Below are positions 32,178 to 41,196 of a stretch of 64,000 bases of DNA, one piece after another. Below the pieces are notes generated by a model, which did no database searches, was not told where the DNA came from, and worked only from the letters and a program-made list of their open reading frames with translations. The translations under genes were made by a program, and so were the position numbers. Every line of letters begins with the position of its first letter. Positions within the stretch are counted from its first letter, which is position 1. Source of the DNA: RPQJ01 sp963696545 (lineage in GTDB: Bacteria > Pseudomonadota > Gammaproteobacteria > Steroidobacterales > Steroidobacteraceae); assembly GCA_963696545.1 (NCBI GenBank), contig CAVOKQ010000001.1, forward strand, positions 1-64,000. Direction: 5' to 3'.

Positions 32178-32425
32178 GCTGGCTTCGGCTTGCCACGCCC
32201 TGGTGCCGACGGCGACGAAGTCGCAAGTCATCGGCCAACCACGGCCCCGGTCGCGACGATGCGCGCCGGTCTGAGGGGTGGACCTCCAGCAGGGAGGAAG
32301 CCTGCGGTCCGAGCCCGCTCGGGCCCCGTGTCGCCGACCGCCAGCAGGCATCGACACGCGGGACTCACTGTCTTTTTACGCCCTGCAGGGGCCGAGCGAC
32401 AGTTCCAGTTCTACGTATTGGCGGT
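32178..32425. other. Gap, nothing recognised
   Basis: About 250 bp between the terminator and the DUF3297 stop. No plausible gene, hairpin or repeat was seen. Confidence 0.3.
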
Positions 32426-32671
32426 TCAGGCGGGCTCGTCGCGCAGGAAGGCCTCGACCTTGCCGTTCAGCTTAATCGTCATCGGATTGCCGCGGCGATC
32501 CAACGCCTTGCCCGCCGCCACGCGGATCCACCCTTCGCTCAGGCAGTACTCCTCGACGTTGTCCTTCTCCTGCCCGTTGAAGCGGATGCCGATGCCGCGC
32601 TCGAGCAGCTCGGCGTTGTAGAACTTGCTGCCGGGGTTGGTGCACAGGCGGTCGGGCAGGGTGTCGGTCAT
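32426..32671 (-). CDS. DUF3297 family protein
   Basis: An 81-aa protein matching the family closely: LPDRLCTNPGSKFYNAELLE, RGIGIRFNGQEKDNVEEYC, SEGWIRVAAGKALDRRGNP and a closing KLNGKVEAFL. Small cytoplasmic protein of unknown function, common in gamma- and betaproteobacteria. ATG 32671 fits the family start. Confidence 0.88.
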   Translation of the reverse strand: MTDTLPDRLCTNPGSKFYNAELLERGIGIRFNGQEKDNVEEYCLSEGWIRVAAGKALDRRGNPMTIKLNGKVEAFLRDEPA

Positions 32672-32756
32672 GATGGGGCCGTGTATGGGGCTAGCAGCGG
32701 TCGCAAAGGACAATAATACCGCCTCCACGCGTCCTTAGATCGCGTACGCGTTTTCT

Positions 32757-35459
32757 CTAGCGCCTTGCTCCGCGGTCCGATCGGCCGCGTCCATCGCGTC
32801 GCGCATTCCGATCGCTGGCTTCGCGCGCCGGGCGTGCGTCGCCCTTGTAGCCACGAAATTGCGATTCGCTGGAACTCTTCGCAGGCCTCTTCGCCAGACA
32901 GCGCATGAACCGCCTCTGCAGCTCCTCGTGGAGTTCCGGTGCCACGGCGCCGATCCCGATCCACTCGAGCAGCATCGCATCGAGGGTCTGATCGTCCATC
33001 TGGCTGGCCTGGCCCATGCGCTCCATCAGCAGGCGCATCTGGTATTCCCGGCGCAGGGTCTCGTCTTCGGCTGGCGTCGGCGTCGAGCCCAGGATTTCGC
33101 AGCGGATGCATAACATCCTGAGCGCGCTCTCACGCGCCGCGTCATCCGCAATGGTTGCCGAGTCTGCACTGGCCAATGCCTGCTTCAGCGCCTGCAGGCC
33201 ACCCTTGGGCCAGCGATGCACGCCGGCGATGAAGCTTTCAGCTGCGCTCTTGAGTGCTTCACGATCGGCGGCCGGTGCATCCTGCATCACCGCGCGTTCG
33301 TATGCGCGCACGTGCCGCCCGGCCTCGAACAGGTTCGACTCCGCGGCCTCGGTATCGCGCTGGTCCTGCTTGGCCAGTCCGTCTTCGTACCGCGCGACCG
33401 CCCGCTGAAACCGATCGTGCAAGCCCCGTGCGTCGGCTCGCGGCAGTTCGCCGATCGCGTCGAATGCGGCGTGCCACTCCGTGACTTTCGCGTGACCTGG
33501 CAGCCGATCCCCGTCCGCAACGCTCGTCGCCTGCTCAACCTGTTCGCACATGGCCACGGCCTGCGCTTTCGCGGCCTCGAGGCCGGCGGAGTACTGCGTG
33601 TAGGCCTGTTCGCGTCGCTGGAACACCGCATCGCACAGGCCGCGAAACTCATCCCACAAGGCCTGCGATTGCTCGCGCGGCACCGGGCCGGTTTCCTTCC
33701 ACAGCACGTTCAGTCGCTTCACGCCTTCGATGGCCTGGGCCGTGTCTTCGATGGTCGACAGGTGCCGCGCCTGCGTGATCAGCGACTTCTTGTCCGCCTC
33801 GTTGCGCCCATACCAGTCGTTCAGCATCGTGCGCAGCCGGTCCATCGCCTGCTGGAACTCGATCTCGGCGGGGCGACTCGCGTCGCGGTCCACCGGCGAG
33901 TGGCTGCGCCATTCACGCGGGGCCTCGCGCATCACCTGTGCGATCAGCGGGTAGTCGGCCTGCTCGCCTTGCTGGCTGGCCTCGAACGCCTTCAGCCGCT
34001 CGAGCACCTGCTTGCGCTCTTCGAGGTTCTGCCGTCGGACCGCGGCCTGCGACGCGAAGAATTCCTGGCACGGCTTGAACGCGGCCTGGAACGCCGCCTG
34101 GAATCGCTCCGTCTCCTCAGGCGCGTCGCTGGCGATACCCTTGTTGATCGTGCGCCATTCCTGTTGCAGCGCGCGGATGTGCTCCGCGAGCGCCCCGGGC
34201 TCTTCGTCCGAGCCCACCAGCGCTTCCATCTCCTCGATCAGCTCGATGCGCTTCGGGGCGACCGCGTAATCCTTCCACTGCTTGAGCTCGTTCAGCCGCT
34301 CGTCGAGCTGCTGCAGGTTCCGCACGAGGTGCGGCTGCAGGGCGGGGGCTGCCTGCTGTGCGTCCTCGATCGCCTGCCGGAAGCGGGCCGCCTTGCGCGA
34401 ATTGCCTCTGTGCAGCGCATCGCCCGAGAGGCGGATCAGGCTGGCGATCTCGCGCAGTGCCGCTGCCTCGGCGGCGCGCTGCTCGGCCCGAGCGCGTTCT
34501 TCGGCCTCGCGTTCAGCCGCCGCTGCGGCCGACGCCTGTGCCCTGGCTTCCGCCTGCTCTGCGGCCGCGAGGCGTTGCGCTTCCTGTTCGCGCTCGCGTG
34601 CTTCGCGCGCTTCACGCTCAGCCTCGCGCTCGGCTGCACGCCTGGCGGCTAGCTCCGCTGCGTCGCGCTCATGTGCGGCGATGACTTCCCGGCAGCGCTC
34701 GATGGCCTGCTCGGCTCGCAGTTCGATCTCGGCATCCGGCCGCGCCGGAAGCGCGCGCCATCGCGCCGTCAGTGCCTCGAGAGTCGTCGCAAAGAGGGAA
34801 TCATGCGCTCGCGTGCTGTGCCGCTCGAGCGACGCGCACAGGTCGGCGACCTCGCGAGCGGCTTCTTCCGCCTTGCGTTGCTCGGCGTTCAGCGCATCGC
34901 ACTTCTGCTTGATCAGCTTGTAGACGGACTTGTCTTTCCCGCGAACCCGCGGCAGAAGATCGTGCAACTGGGCCGGATCATCGATGGCCGTCGCGGCCGA
35001 CTGCCGGACTCGGCTCGATGGTCCGTCGACGGCCAGTTTCGCGAGCACCGCCGGATCATCAATGCGGGCCAGCACCTGGCGCACACGGTCTGGGTCCTTG
35101 CAGAGCGCCGCAATCGCGATCGATTCCAAGATCTGCTCCTTGCGGCCGCAGACTGGGTCGAAGTCGATCGACCCCTCGTCGACCAACTGGGCAAGGCGCT
35201 CCTGCGCCGCATGTCGAATCGCATGCGGCGTGCTTGCAGCCGCACCCGGTGGCGGATCCGCGAGACCGGCCAGTGCGCGCAGCGCATCGCCGTCCGGCAG
35301 CAGCCGGATCGCACCGACCCGCATGCTCGTGTCATCGCCGCCCAGCGCGGTACTCACGATGACTTCGGAGGGCGCCGCCTGCAGCGAGGCGACGCGCTCG
35401 GCCGGTGTCGGCGGCGGCGGGGGAGGTGGCTTGCGGAACAGACGATCGAGCAGCTTCAT
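32757..35459 (-). CDS. Large DUF349-domain coiled-coil protein
   Basis: A 900-aa protein. After a proline run (KPPPPPPPTPAER), residues ~20-200 contain HEAT-like repeats (IRLLPDGDALRALAGL, VLARIDDPAVLAKLAVD). A long coiled coil of Glu/Arg/Ala repeats covers ~250-340. Several DUF349 repeats follow, each with a helix such as WRTINKGIASDAPEETERFQ or LWKETGPVPREQSQALWDEF. DUF349 proteins are cytoplasmic and widespread in proteobacteria; function unresolved, possibly RNA- or ribosome-related. Intact, monocistronic. Confidence 0.88.
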   Translation of the reverse strand: MKLLDRLFRKPPPPPPPTPAERVASLQAAPSEVIVSTALGGDDTSMRVGAIRLLPDGDALRALAGLADPPPGAAASTPHAIRHAAQERLAQLVDEGSIDFDPVCGRKEQILESIAIAALCKDPDRVRQVLARIDDPAVLAKLAVDGPSSRVRQSAATAIDDPAQLHDLLPRVRGKDKSVYKLIKQKCDALNAEQRKAEEAAREVADLCASLERHSTRAHDSLFATTLEALTARWRALPARPDAEIELRAEQAIERCREVIAAHERDAAELAARRAAEREAEREAREAREREQEAQRLAAAEQAEARAQASAAAAAEREAEERARAEQRAAEAAALREIASLIRLSGDALHRGNSRKAARFRQAIEDAQQAAPALQPHLVRNLQQLDERLNELKQWKDYAVAPKRIELIEEMEALVGSDEEPGALAEHIRALQQEWRTINKGIASDAPEETERFQAAFQAAFKPCQEFFASQAAVRRQNLEERKQVLERLKAFEASQQGEQADYPLIAQVMREAPREWRSHSPVDRDASRPAEIEFQQAMDRLRTMLNDWYGRNEADKKSLITQARHLSTIEDTAQAIEGVKRLNVLWKETGPVPREQSQALWDEFRGLCDAVFQRREQAYTQYSAGLEAAKAQAVAMCEQVEQATSVADGDRLPGHAKVTEWHAAFDAIGELPRADARGLHDRFQRAVARYEDGLAKQDQRDTEAAESNLFEAGRHVRAYERAVMQDAPAADREALKSAAESFIAGVHRWPKGGLQALKQALASADSATIADDAARESALRMLCIRCEILGSTPTPAEDETLRREYQMRLLMERMGQASQMDDQTLDAMLLEWIGIGAVAPELHEELQRRFMRCLAKRPAKSSSESQFRGYKGDARPAREASDRNARRDGRGRSDRGARR

Positions 35460-35587
35460 CGCAGCGATGCCGGCTTTGGCGGAATGCGGCAGAAAATCAT
35501 ACAGGATCGCTGCCGGTTGGCGGTTCGATCACGGCAGGGTCTGTACGTAGCGGTTCCGCTACACTGGGCCCTGGCGGAGGATTTCCC

Positions 35588-35992
35588 GTGCGATCCATGA
35601 AACTGCAGGATGCGTTTGCCGTACTGAAGCCGGATTTGTCGGTAGAGACCGTCGACGTCTCGCCGACGCTGTATGCGGAGCGCGATGCCCGGTTCGACCT
35701 CTTCAAGGGATGTGTGCTCGTGTCCACGCACGAGTTCAACGCGGACTGGCCGACCTGGGAGATTCACCCGTCGGGCGACGAGATCGTGGTGCTGCTGTCC
35801 GGAACGGCAACGTTGGTGCTGCGCAAGGCCGACGGTGATGCGCGAGTCCAGTTGGCCGGGGCTGGGGCGTACGTCGTGGTGCCGCGTAACACCTGGCACA
35901 CGGCACGCGTGTCCGGCACGACGCGGATGCTTTTCATCACACCGGGTGAGGGGACCGAGAATCGGGCGGATCCCGATTCTCCGGGTTCATAG
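35588..35992 (+). CDS. Cupin-domain protein
   Basis: A 134-aa single-domain cupin. GTG 35588 is preferred because GGAGG lies 7 nt upstream; ATG 35597 is also possible. The barrel shows EIHPSGDEIVVLLSGTATLV, with some but not all metal ligands of motif 1, and motif 2 as YVVVPRNTWHTARV. Likely a small-molecule-binding or isomerase-type cupin; substrate unknown. It precedes the Sel1 protein by 11 bp, probably in one transcript. Confidence 0.8.
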   Translation: MRSMKLQDAFAVLKPDLSVETVDVSPTLYAERDARFDLFKGCVLVSTHEFNADWPTWEIHPSGDEIVVLLSGTATLVLRKADGDARVQLAGAGAYVVVPRNTWHTARVSGTTRMLFITPGEGTENRADPDSPGS

Positions 35993-36003
35993 GGAGTTGC
36001 TGA

Positions 36004-36630
36004 ATGAAAGGGACTTGGCTGCCGGCCGCGCTGCTGGGACTGTTCCTGACGATGCCGGCGCATGCCGGCTTCGACCAGGCCGCTGCAGCATTCGACAAGC
36101 GCGACTATGCGACGGCGCTGAAGGAGCTGAAGCCGCTCGCCGACAAGGGCGATCCGCGCAGCCAGTACGCGATGGGCGTGCTGGCCGAGAACGGCTTCGG
36201 CATGCCGAAGGACCTGTCGCAGGCTGCGACGTGGTATCGCAAGGCCGCGGAGCAGGGCAATACCGACGCGCAGTTCAACCTCGGCGCGATGTACGAGCAC
36301 GGCGTCGGCATGCAGGTGAACTACGCGCAGGCGGCGCGCTGGTACCGGCCTGCGGCCGAGAGCGGTGACATCGATGCGCTCAGCAACCTCGGCGTGCTGT
36401 ACGCGACCGGCCGCGGCGTGCCGCAGGACAAGGTGCTTGCGCTGGCGCTCTATAACGTCTCGGTAGCGTTCGATTCGAACAAGGCCAGCACGGCGGCGCG
36501 CAACCGCCAGGGGCTCGCCAACCAGATGTCGCTGGAGCAGGTCAAACAGTCGATGGCGTTGACCGACGAGCTGCTGAAGCCGGACCAGCTGAAGCCAGTG
36601 CTCGAGGCGTACCTGAAGCGCAAGAAGTAG
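36004..36630 (+). CDS. Exported Sel1-repeat protein
   Basis: A 208-aa protein with a signal peptide (GTWLPAALLGLFLTMPAHA) and about four Sel1/TPR-like repeats. Examples are DPRSQYAMGVLAENGFGMPK, NTDAQFNLGAMYEHGVGM and IDALSNLGVLYATGRGVPQD. Sel1 repeats form alpha-solenoids for protein-protein contacts, often in envelope assembly or stress sensing. Ends with a basic tail. Intact. Confidence 0.88.
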   Translation: MKGTWLPAALLGLFLTMPAHAGFDQAAAAFDKRDYATALKELKPLADKGDPRSQYAMGVLAENGFGMPKDLSQAATWYRKAAEQGNTDAQFNLGAMYEHGVGMQVNYAQAARWYRPAAESGDIDALSNLGVLYATGRGVPQDKVLALALYNVSVAFDSNKASTAARNRQGLANQMSLEQVKQSMALTDELLKPDQLKPVLEAYLKRKK

Positions 36631-36663
36631 CAGCGGGCAGGGCGTCGCCAGCGTGGGCGTGAG

Positions 36664-37113
36664 CTAGGCGCCGAGTTGCCCAGGTAGGTTCGCAGTGAGC
36701 CGCCCGAGCAGCCGGCTGAGCGTGGCCACTTCTTTTTCGGTCCAGAGGTCGCGGAAGAGCGATTCAGAGAGCTGGCCTAGCGTCTTCGCGCCATCTTTGG
36801 CGAGGCGTCGGCCGGCCGGCGTCAGCACCACAAAACCGACGCGGGCGTCTCGCAGGTCGTTACCGCGCTCGACCCATCCGAGCTTCTCCATCGGCGCCAC
36901 CATACGAGTGACGCTCGACTGACTCAGGTCCAGCCGTTCAGCGAGGTCGACGCGCCGCAGTCGGTGGCCGGCGGCCTGGTCCAGGTGCATCAGCAGCATC
37001 AGCTCGTTCACGGACAGGCCGTGCACGCCACCAAGCTCCGCGGCGAAGCGATTCTGCACGTGGGACTGGGCGCGAATCATGCGCAGGACGGCGTTCAGTG
37101 CTGGGCTTTTCAT
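36664..37113 (-). CDS. MarR-family transcriptional regulator
   Basis: A 149-aa winged-helix regulator: helix 1 NAVLRMIRAQSHVQNRFAAE, then LSVNELMLLMHLDQAAGHRL, the recognition helix LDLSQSSVTRMVAPMEKLGW, and the wing (RDARVGFVVLTPAGRRL). Ligand unknown. ATG 37113 is preferred; an in-frame ATG at 37122 gives three more residues. A short palindrome lies just upstream. Confidence 0.88.
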   Translation of the reverse strand: MKSPALNAVLRMIRAQSHVQNRFAAELGGVHGLSVNELMLLMHLDQAAGHRLRRVDLAERLDLSQSSVTRMVAPMEKLGWVERGNDLRDARVGFVVLTPAGRRLAKDGAKTLGQLSESLFRDLWTEKEVATLSRLLGRLTANLPGQLGA

Positions 37114-37135
37114 CGGCGCCATTGTAGCCGAGATG

Positions 37136-37149
37136 CTTGCAATAGCAAG
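37136..37149. promoter_or_regulatory. Candidate MarR operator
   Basis: CTTGC-AATA-GCAAG, a perfect 5-bp inverted repeat 23 bp upstream of ATG 37113. The size and position fit a MarR-family autoregulatory site. Confidence 0.4.
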
Positions 37150-37382
37150 TACTATGAAAGGAACCGCCCGGCGCGACGGCTCCAGAACCGATTCTGCGAA
37201 TTGGCGCCACATCACGGCGCAGCCCGGGAGTCCAGTCGGACACGGCCGATTCTTTGCGAAGTGGAACGATTTGCGGCTGGGCAACGCCAGGTCTGTCGCG
37301 GATCGTATGCATTGCACCGGCGCTTCGATGACTCCCGAGAGCACGTTGTTGGCGCAATTGACAACACACCCAAAATGTTGGC

Positions 37383-37751
37383 ATGCTCGACAACATGAAG
37401 GCGGTGCTTCGCATTCGGCGCGATTCCGATACAGCGCTGGCTGACATGGGCAAGCGGTTCACGACAGCCTGGAAGTCTGGGAGGTCCTCAGCGCACGTCT
37501 TCACCTTCGAGTCGCCTTCTGCGCTATTCCGCATCCTCACACCGAAGCGTTGGGAGATCCTCGAGCGGCTGCAAGGTCTGGGACCGTCGAGTCTGCGCGG
37601 ACTCGCGCGTTCACTGGAGCGCGACGTAAAGCGCGTGCACGAGGATGTCTCGGCGCTGATCGAAGTCGGGCTTATAGAGAGGACGAAGCGCGACCAGATT
37701 CACGTGCCATTCACCGTGATAGAGGCCGATTTCGAGCTTCGGGCGGCGTAG
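37383..37751 (+). CDS. HTH protein, TumA/HVO_A0114-type antitoxin-like, orphan
   Basis: A 122-aa protein: VFTFESPSALFRILTPKRWE, then LQGLGPSSLRGLARSLERDV, a winged helix (HEDVSALIEVGLIERTKRDQ) and a C-terminal VIEADFELRAA. This matches the HVO_A0114 family, several members of which are antitoxins of DUF6516/TumE toxins. No toxin gene adjoins it. A tail fragment of a paralogue lies at 14654-14761. TTGACA at 37358 may be its -35. Confidence 0.65.
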   Translation: MLDNMKAVLRIRRDSDTALADMGKRFTTAWKSGRSSAHVFTFESPSALFRILTPKRWEILERLQGLGPSSLRGLARSLERDVKRVHEDVSALIEVGLIERTKRDQIHVPFTVIEADFELRAA

Positions 37752-37829
37752 TTGGCATCGGCAGGGAGCCGTCTCTGCGGATCGTCGGCCACAGCATGGC
37801 GTCTGCTCGAGTCCAGCGACCCCGTGAAT

Positions 37830-38096
37830 TCAGCGAACCGGCTCGTGCGGGTCTCGCGGAAAATGACGCCGCACCCAGTCGCGCGTTTCCTTGTCCTGCT
37901 CGAGCACCACTTCGTTGCTCGAACCGTAGGCGGCTTCGAGCCACGCGGCCTTCGTGACAGGCAGGCCGAGCGAGCGCAGGTGTTCGGCGATCGGATCGCC
38001 TTTCAGCCACGGCGGCAGGTCGGATGCCGGTCGGGACTCTGGTGCGGGATTGTCCACGTTCGTCACGTTGGGGCGGCTCTCGTCTGCAGTGGACAC
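37830..38096 (-). CDS. Small conserved-looking protein, unknown
   Basis: An 88-aa frame from GTG 38096. The N-terminus is disordered (STADESRPNVTNVDNPAPES). The C-terminal half is well patterned: LPPWLKGDPIAEHLRSLGLP, VTKAAWLEAAYGSSNE, WVRRHFPRDP. The patterning suggests a real gene, but I do not recognise it and no clear ribosome site precedes the start. Confidence 0.45.
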   Translation of the reverse strand: MSTADESRPNVTNVDNPAPESRPASDLPPWLKGDPIAEHLRSLGLPVTKAAWLEAAYGSSNEVVLEQDKETRDWVRRHFPRDPHEPVR

Positions 38097-38213
38097 GCCG
38101 GCATTGTCCCACGGGTTGCGTGCTGCACGCAGCGATGAGTAGCAAACCGTGGGTTCCCGGCGGTGCTAAGCTCGTCAAGACGCCTCGCGGCTGAGGCTGC
38201 GACGAGGAAGACG

Positions 38214-39347
38214 ATGCTTCCGAGGTACCTTCTCGCCATTGTGCTGCTCGCAGCTCCCGTGCTCTCGCAGGCGGACCCTGAGCTGCAGGCATTTCTCGAG
38301 CAAACGCTTGCTGCAGCGCGCGACAAGGACGGTCTACCCGCCGTGGCAGCGCTGATCCAGATCGACGGCAAGATCGAAGCCGAGGCTGCATTGGGCGTCC
38401 GCGCGCTGGGGCAGCCGGAGCTCGTCACGATCAATGATCGCTGGCACATCGGCTCGGATACCAAGGCGGTCACGGCCACGATGATCGCGCGCTTGGTCGA
38501 GCAGCATGTGATGAGCTTCGACGATACGCTCGCGGAGTCTTTTCCTGCGTTGGCGAAAGAGATGGACCCCGCGTATCGCAGCGTCACGGTGACGCAGCTG
38601 CTGAGTCACACCGCGGGCCTGCCGCCGCTGACCGACGACAAGGACCTGCCGTCTTTCCTGGCCGTGATCGCGACGGCCGACGGAGTGAAGGCACAACGGG
38701 CCGCGATCGCGCGGAAGTACCTTTCGATGCCGCCCGCGTCGAAGACGGGCGAGTTTGAATACTCCAATCTCGGCTACATCATCGTGGGCGCGATCGCCGA
38801 GGCGCATACCGGCAAGACCTGGGAAGAGCTGATCCGCGAGCAGGTCTTCGCGCCGCTCGGCATCAGGAATGCTGGCTTCGGCGCGCCTGGTACCTCCGGC
38901 AGGTTTGACGAGCCGTGCGGCCACCAGGACGTGGCAGGCAAGCTGGTCCCGCTCGATCCCGCGGACACCGACGGCGACAATCCGCCTGCGCTCGGCCCCG
39001 CTGGAACGATCAACATCGCGTTGAAGGACTGGGCGCTCTTTGCGCAGGACCAGCTCGACGGCGCGCATGGCCGCGGCAAGCTGCTGAAGCCGGAGACCTA
39101 TCGCAAGTTGCAGACGCCGGTCACCGGCAATTACGCGCTGGGCTGGGGCGCCAAGCTCGGGCCGGGCGGCGTGCCGTTGCTTCTCACCCACAGCGGCAGC
39201 AACGGCTACTGGCTCGCCGACATCCGCATCATGCCGCAGCACGACATGATCTTCCTGGTCGTGATGAACGCCGGCAACGAGGCCGCGGAACAGGCGGTGC
39301 AGGACGTCGGCAAGCCACTGAAGGACCGCCTCAAGCCTTTTGACTGA
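38214..39347 (+). CDS. Exported serine hydrolase, beta-lactamase/class C-like
   Basis: A 377-aa protein with a signal peptide (LPRYLLAIVLLAAPVLSQA). The penicillin-binding fold has SDTK (Ser ~80, SxxK) and YSNLGY (~182, YxN). HSGSNG near residue 330 takes the KTG position. Such enzymes act as esterases, D-aminopeptidases or PBP-like carboxypeptidases; true beta-lactamase activity is not implied. GAGGAAG precedes ATG 38214. Confidence 0.88.
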   Translation: MLPRYLLAIVLLAAPVLSQADPELQAFLEQTLAAARDKDGLPAVAALIQIDGKIEAEAALGVRALGQPELVTINDRWHIGSDTKAVTATMIARLVEQHVMSFDDTLAESFPALAKEMDPAYRSVTVTQLLSHTAGLPPLTDDKDLPSFLAVIATADGVKAQRAAIARKYLSMPPASKTGEFEYSNLGYIIVGAIAEAHTGKTWEELIREQVFAPLGIRNAGFGAPGTSGRFDEPCGHQDVAGKLVPLDPADTDGDNPPALGPAGTINIALKDWALFAQDQLDGAHGRGKLLKPETYRKLQTPVTGNYALGWGAKLGPGGVPLLLTHSGSNGYWLADIRIMPQHDMIFLVVMNAGNEAAEQAVQDVGKPLKDRLKPFD

Positions 39348-39393
39348 GTCGCGCGGCCGTAACGGTGCGCCGGCCAATACGTGGAGATGTGAG

Positions 39394-40305
39394 ATGAGAG
39401 TAGTGCTCGTGCTGATGCTCGCGATGTTCGCTGGTCAATCGTCCGCGGCGGCCGATGCAGAACCTGCCGGCGATTCGCCACAGCTGGCCGTGCTGGTAAC
39501 CGGTGCCAGTGCCGGCATCGGCCGCAAGGTCACGGAGCGGCTCGCAGCCGAGGGCTATTTCGTGTTCGCCGGCGCGCGCAAGGAGCAGGATCTGAAGGAC
39601 CTGAGTGCGATTCGGAACGTGCAGGGCATCCGGCTGGACGTGACCGTTCCGGCAGAGGTCGCAGCCGCGGTCGACGTGGTGCGCAACTCGGGCCGCCCGT
39701 TGCACGGCATCGTCAACAACGCGGGCGTCGTGGTCGCCGACCCGGTCCTCAGCACCAGCGAAGCGGACTTCGACTTCCAGATGCAGGTCAACGTGTACGG
39801 CGTGTTTCGCGTGACGAAGGCATTTGCACCGCTGGTGATCGCCTCGAAGGGACGCATCGTCAACATCAGTTCCATCTCGGCTTTCCTGTCTAATGGTGGA
39901 TGGTCGGCCTACACGATGAGCAAGGCGGCGGTCGAAGCATTCACCAACGTGATGGCGGTCGAAATGGCGCCGCTCGGGGTGTCGGTGGTCGCCGTGGAGC
40001 CGGGCGCCTACAACACCAACATCCTTAAGCCAGCGCTGGAGCGATCTGTGACGAAAGGCTTCGAAGCCGACCGATCCGGAATGAAGCCGCCGGACGAGGT
40101 GGCGACCGCGGTGTTCCATGCGCTGTCGGATGCAAAGCCGAAGCGGCGCTATATGATCGTGCCGGAACAGGCGCAGGCCGAGAGGACGATTCGCGGCGTC
40201 GTCGACGTGCTGATGCAATTGAATGCGGACCAGGCCTACACGTACGACCGCGCCGCGCTGAACCGGATGATGGACGACGCGGCGGCGAAGACCCGCATGC
40301 AGTAG
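39394..40305 (+). CDS. Short-chain dehydrogenase/reductase with N-terminal signal-like segment
   Basis: A 303-aa classical SDR: TGASAGIG cofactor motif, NNAGV, ISSISAF (Ser) and YTMSK (Tyr/Lys). Uncommonly, about 25 residues resembling a signal peptide or membrane anchor (RVVLVLMLAMFAGQSSAAA) precede the Rossmann fold. The enzyme may therefore sit at the membrane or be exported. Substrate unknown; the C-terminal RTIRGVVDVLMQLNADQ is helical. Confidence 0.85.
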   Translation: MRVVLVLMLAMFAGQSSAAADAEPAGDSPQLAVLVTGASAGIGRKVTERLAAEGYFVFAGARKEQDLKDLSAIRNVQGIRLDVTVPAEVAAAVDVVRNSGRPLHGIVNNAGVVVADPVLSTSEADFDFQMQVNVYGVFRVTKAFAPLVIASKGRIVNISSISAFLSNGGWSAYTMSKAAVEAFTNVMAVEMAPLGVSVVAVEPGAYNTNILKPALERSVTKGFEADRSGMKPPDEVATAVFHALSDAKPKRRYMIVPEQAQAERTIRGVVDVLMQLNADQAYTYDRAALNRMMDDAAAKTRMQ

Positions 40306-40364
40306 TGCCGCCGAGTCGATGCGCACGACCACGGTCGGGTGGCATCGATCCGATGCGCTTGCCA

Positions 40365-40391
40365 GCCAACTGTACAGAACGTACAGTTGGC
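40365..40391. promoter_or_regulatory. Operator: perfect 11-bp inverted repeat before phd
   Basis: GCCAACTGTAC and its exact complement flank the 5-bp centre AGAAC, 22 bp before ATG 40414. Long perfect palindromes of this kind are typical Phd/YefM autoregulation sites. Confidence 0.7.
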
Positions 40392-40413
40392 AGGGTCCCT
40401 GGTGGCTCGATCC

Positions 40414-40662
40414 ATGTCCAAGCGTCGTCACTCCGGTGTCGAGGAAACCCGCAAGCAGCTGCCCTCGCTGCTCGAGGATGCGCACGCGGGCAAGCCCGTC
40501 GTCATCACGAAGCGTGGCAAGCCGTATGCGGCGATCGTCCCGGTCGATGCGTTGCCTGAGTCCGGACCGCGACCGTCGTTGCTGGCTCTGCGTGGATCCG
40601 GTGCTGGACTGTGGGGCGACGATGCAGGGGCGTGGGTCGATCGCCTGCGCGACGAATGGTGA
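40414..40662 (+). CDS. phd: Phd/YefM-family antitoxin
   Basis: An 82-aa antitoxin: VEETRKQLPSLLEDAHAGKP, then VVITKRGKPYAAIVPVDAL, the Phd DNA-binding fold. The C-terminal WVDRLRDEW segment would bind the PIN toxin. Its stop overlaps the toxin start by 7 nt. The palindrome at 40365-40391 is its likely operator. Confidence 0.87.
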   Translation: MSKRRHSGVEETRKQLPSLLEDAHAGKPVVITKRGKPYAAIVPVDALPESGPRPSLLALRGSGAGLWGDDAGAWVDRLRDEW

Positions 40663-41105
40663 GGCCTGCCAGGTCGTTGTTGACCGGGCTCGGCGAGTCG
40701 CCGGTGCTGGTCGTCGATACCGCGCCCATCATCTATTGGCTGGAAGGGCATCCGCGGCTGGCCGAGCGGTTCGCACCCGTCTTCGGTGCCGCGGAGTCCG
40801 GCGCGGCCTCGATCGTGATCTCCACGGTGACGCTGGCGGAGGTGCTGGCCGGGCCGCTGCGTGCCGGCAACGAGCTGCTGACCGCGCAGTACCGTGAGGC
40901 CCTGACACGAAGTCTCGGCTGGCAGGTCATGCCACTCGATGTCGATACCGCCGTCCAGGCCGCTCGCGTCCGCACGGCGTATCGGCTTCGGCTGCCGGAC
41001 GCGATCCAGGTCGCGACCGCGATCCGCGCCGGCGCCGCCGCCCTGGTGACGCACGATCGGGCGCTGCGGCGCGTCCGCGGGCTCAAGGTGGTTGGCCCCG
41101 AGTAG
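40656..41105 (+). CDS. PIN-domain toxin paired with Phd
   Basis: A 149-aa PIN protein: VLVVDTAPIIYWLEGH (first Asp), STVTLAEVLAGPL (Glu), YRLRLPDAIQVATAI (Asp), LVTHDRALRRVRGL (last Asp). VapC-type metal-dependent RNase. A ~16-residue extension before the first strand is longer than usual; a shorter start is possible. Overlaps phd by 7 nt. Confidence 0.86.
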   Translation: MVRPARSLLTGLGESPVLVVDTAPIIYWLEGHPRLAERFAPVFGAAESGAASIVISTVTLAEVLAGPLRAGNELLTAQYREALTRSLGWQVMPLDVDTAVQAARVRTAYRLRLPDAIQVATAIRAGAAALVTHDRALRRVRGLKVVGPE

Positions 41106-41196
41106 CAGCATGCGCGCCAGGGCGGCCGCAATGGTCTAGCATCTACGGATCGCCCGTGCCCGGAACATACCGGGGTCGCGGCAGGGGGAAACAACG

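Noticed and set aside
33216..34652. 478-codon plus-strand frame
   Set aside because: It is the shadow of the DUF349 gene on the other strand; composition and coiled-coil patterns fit only the minus-strand reading.
37150..37380. TumE/DUF6516 toxin remnant before the TumA-like gene
   Set aside because: A frame with AIDNTPKM is suggestive, but the usual DNxxxHH core and flanking strands are missing.
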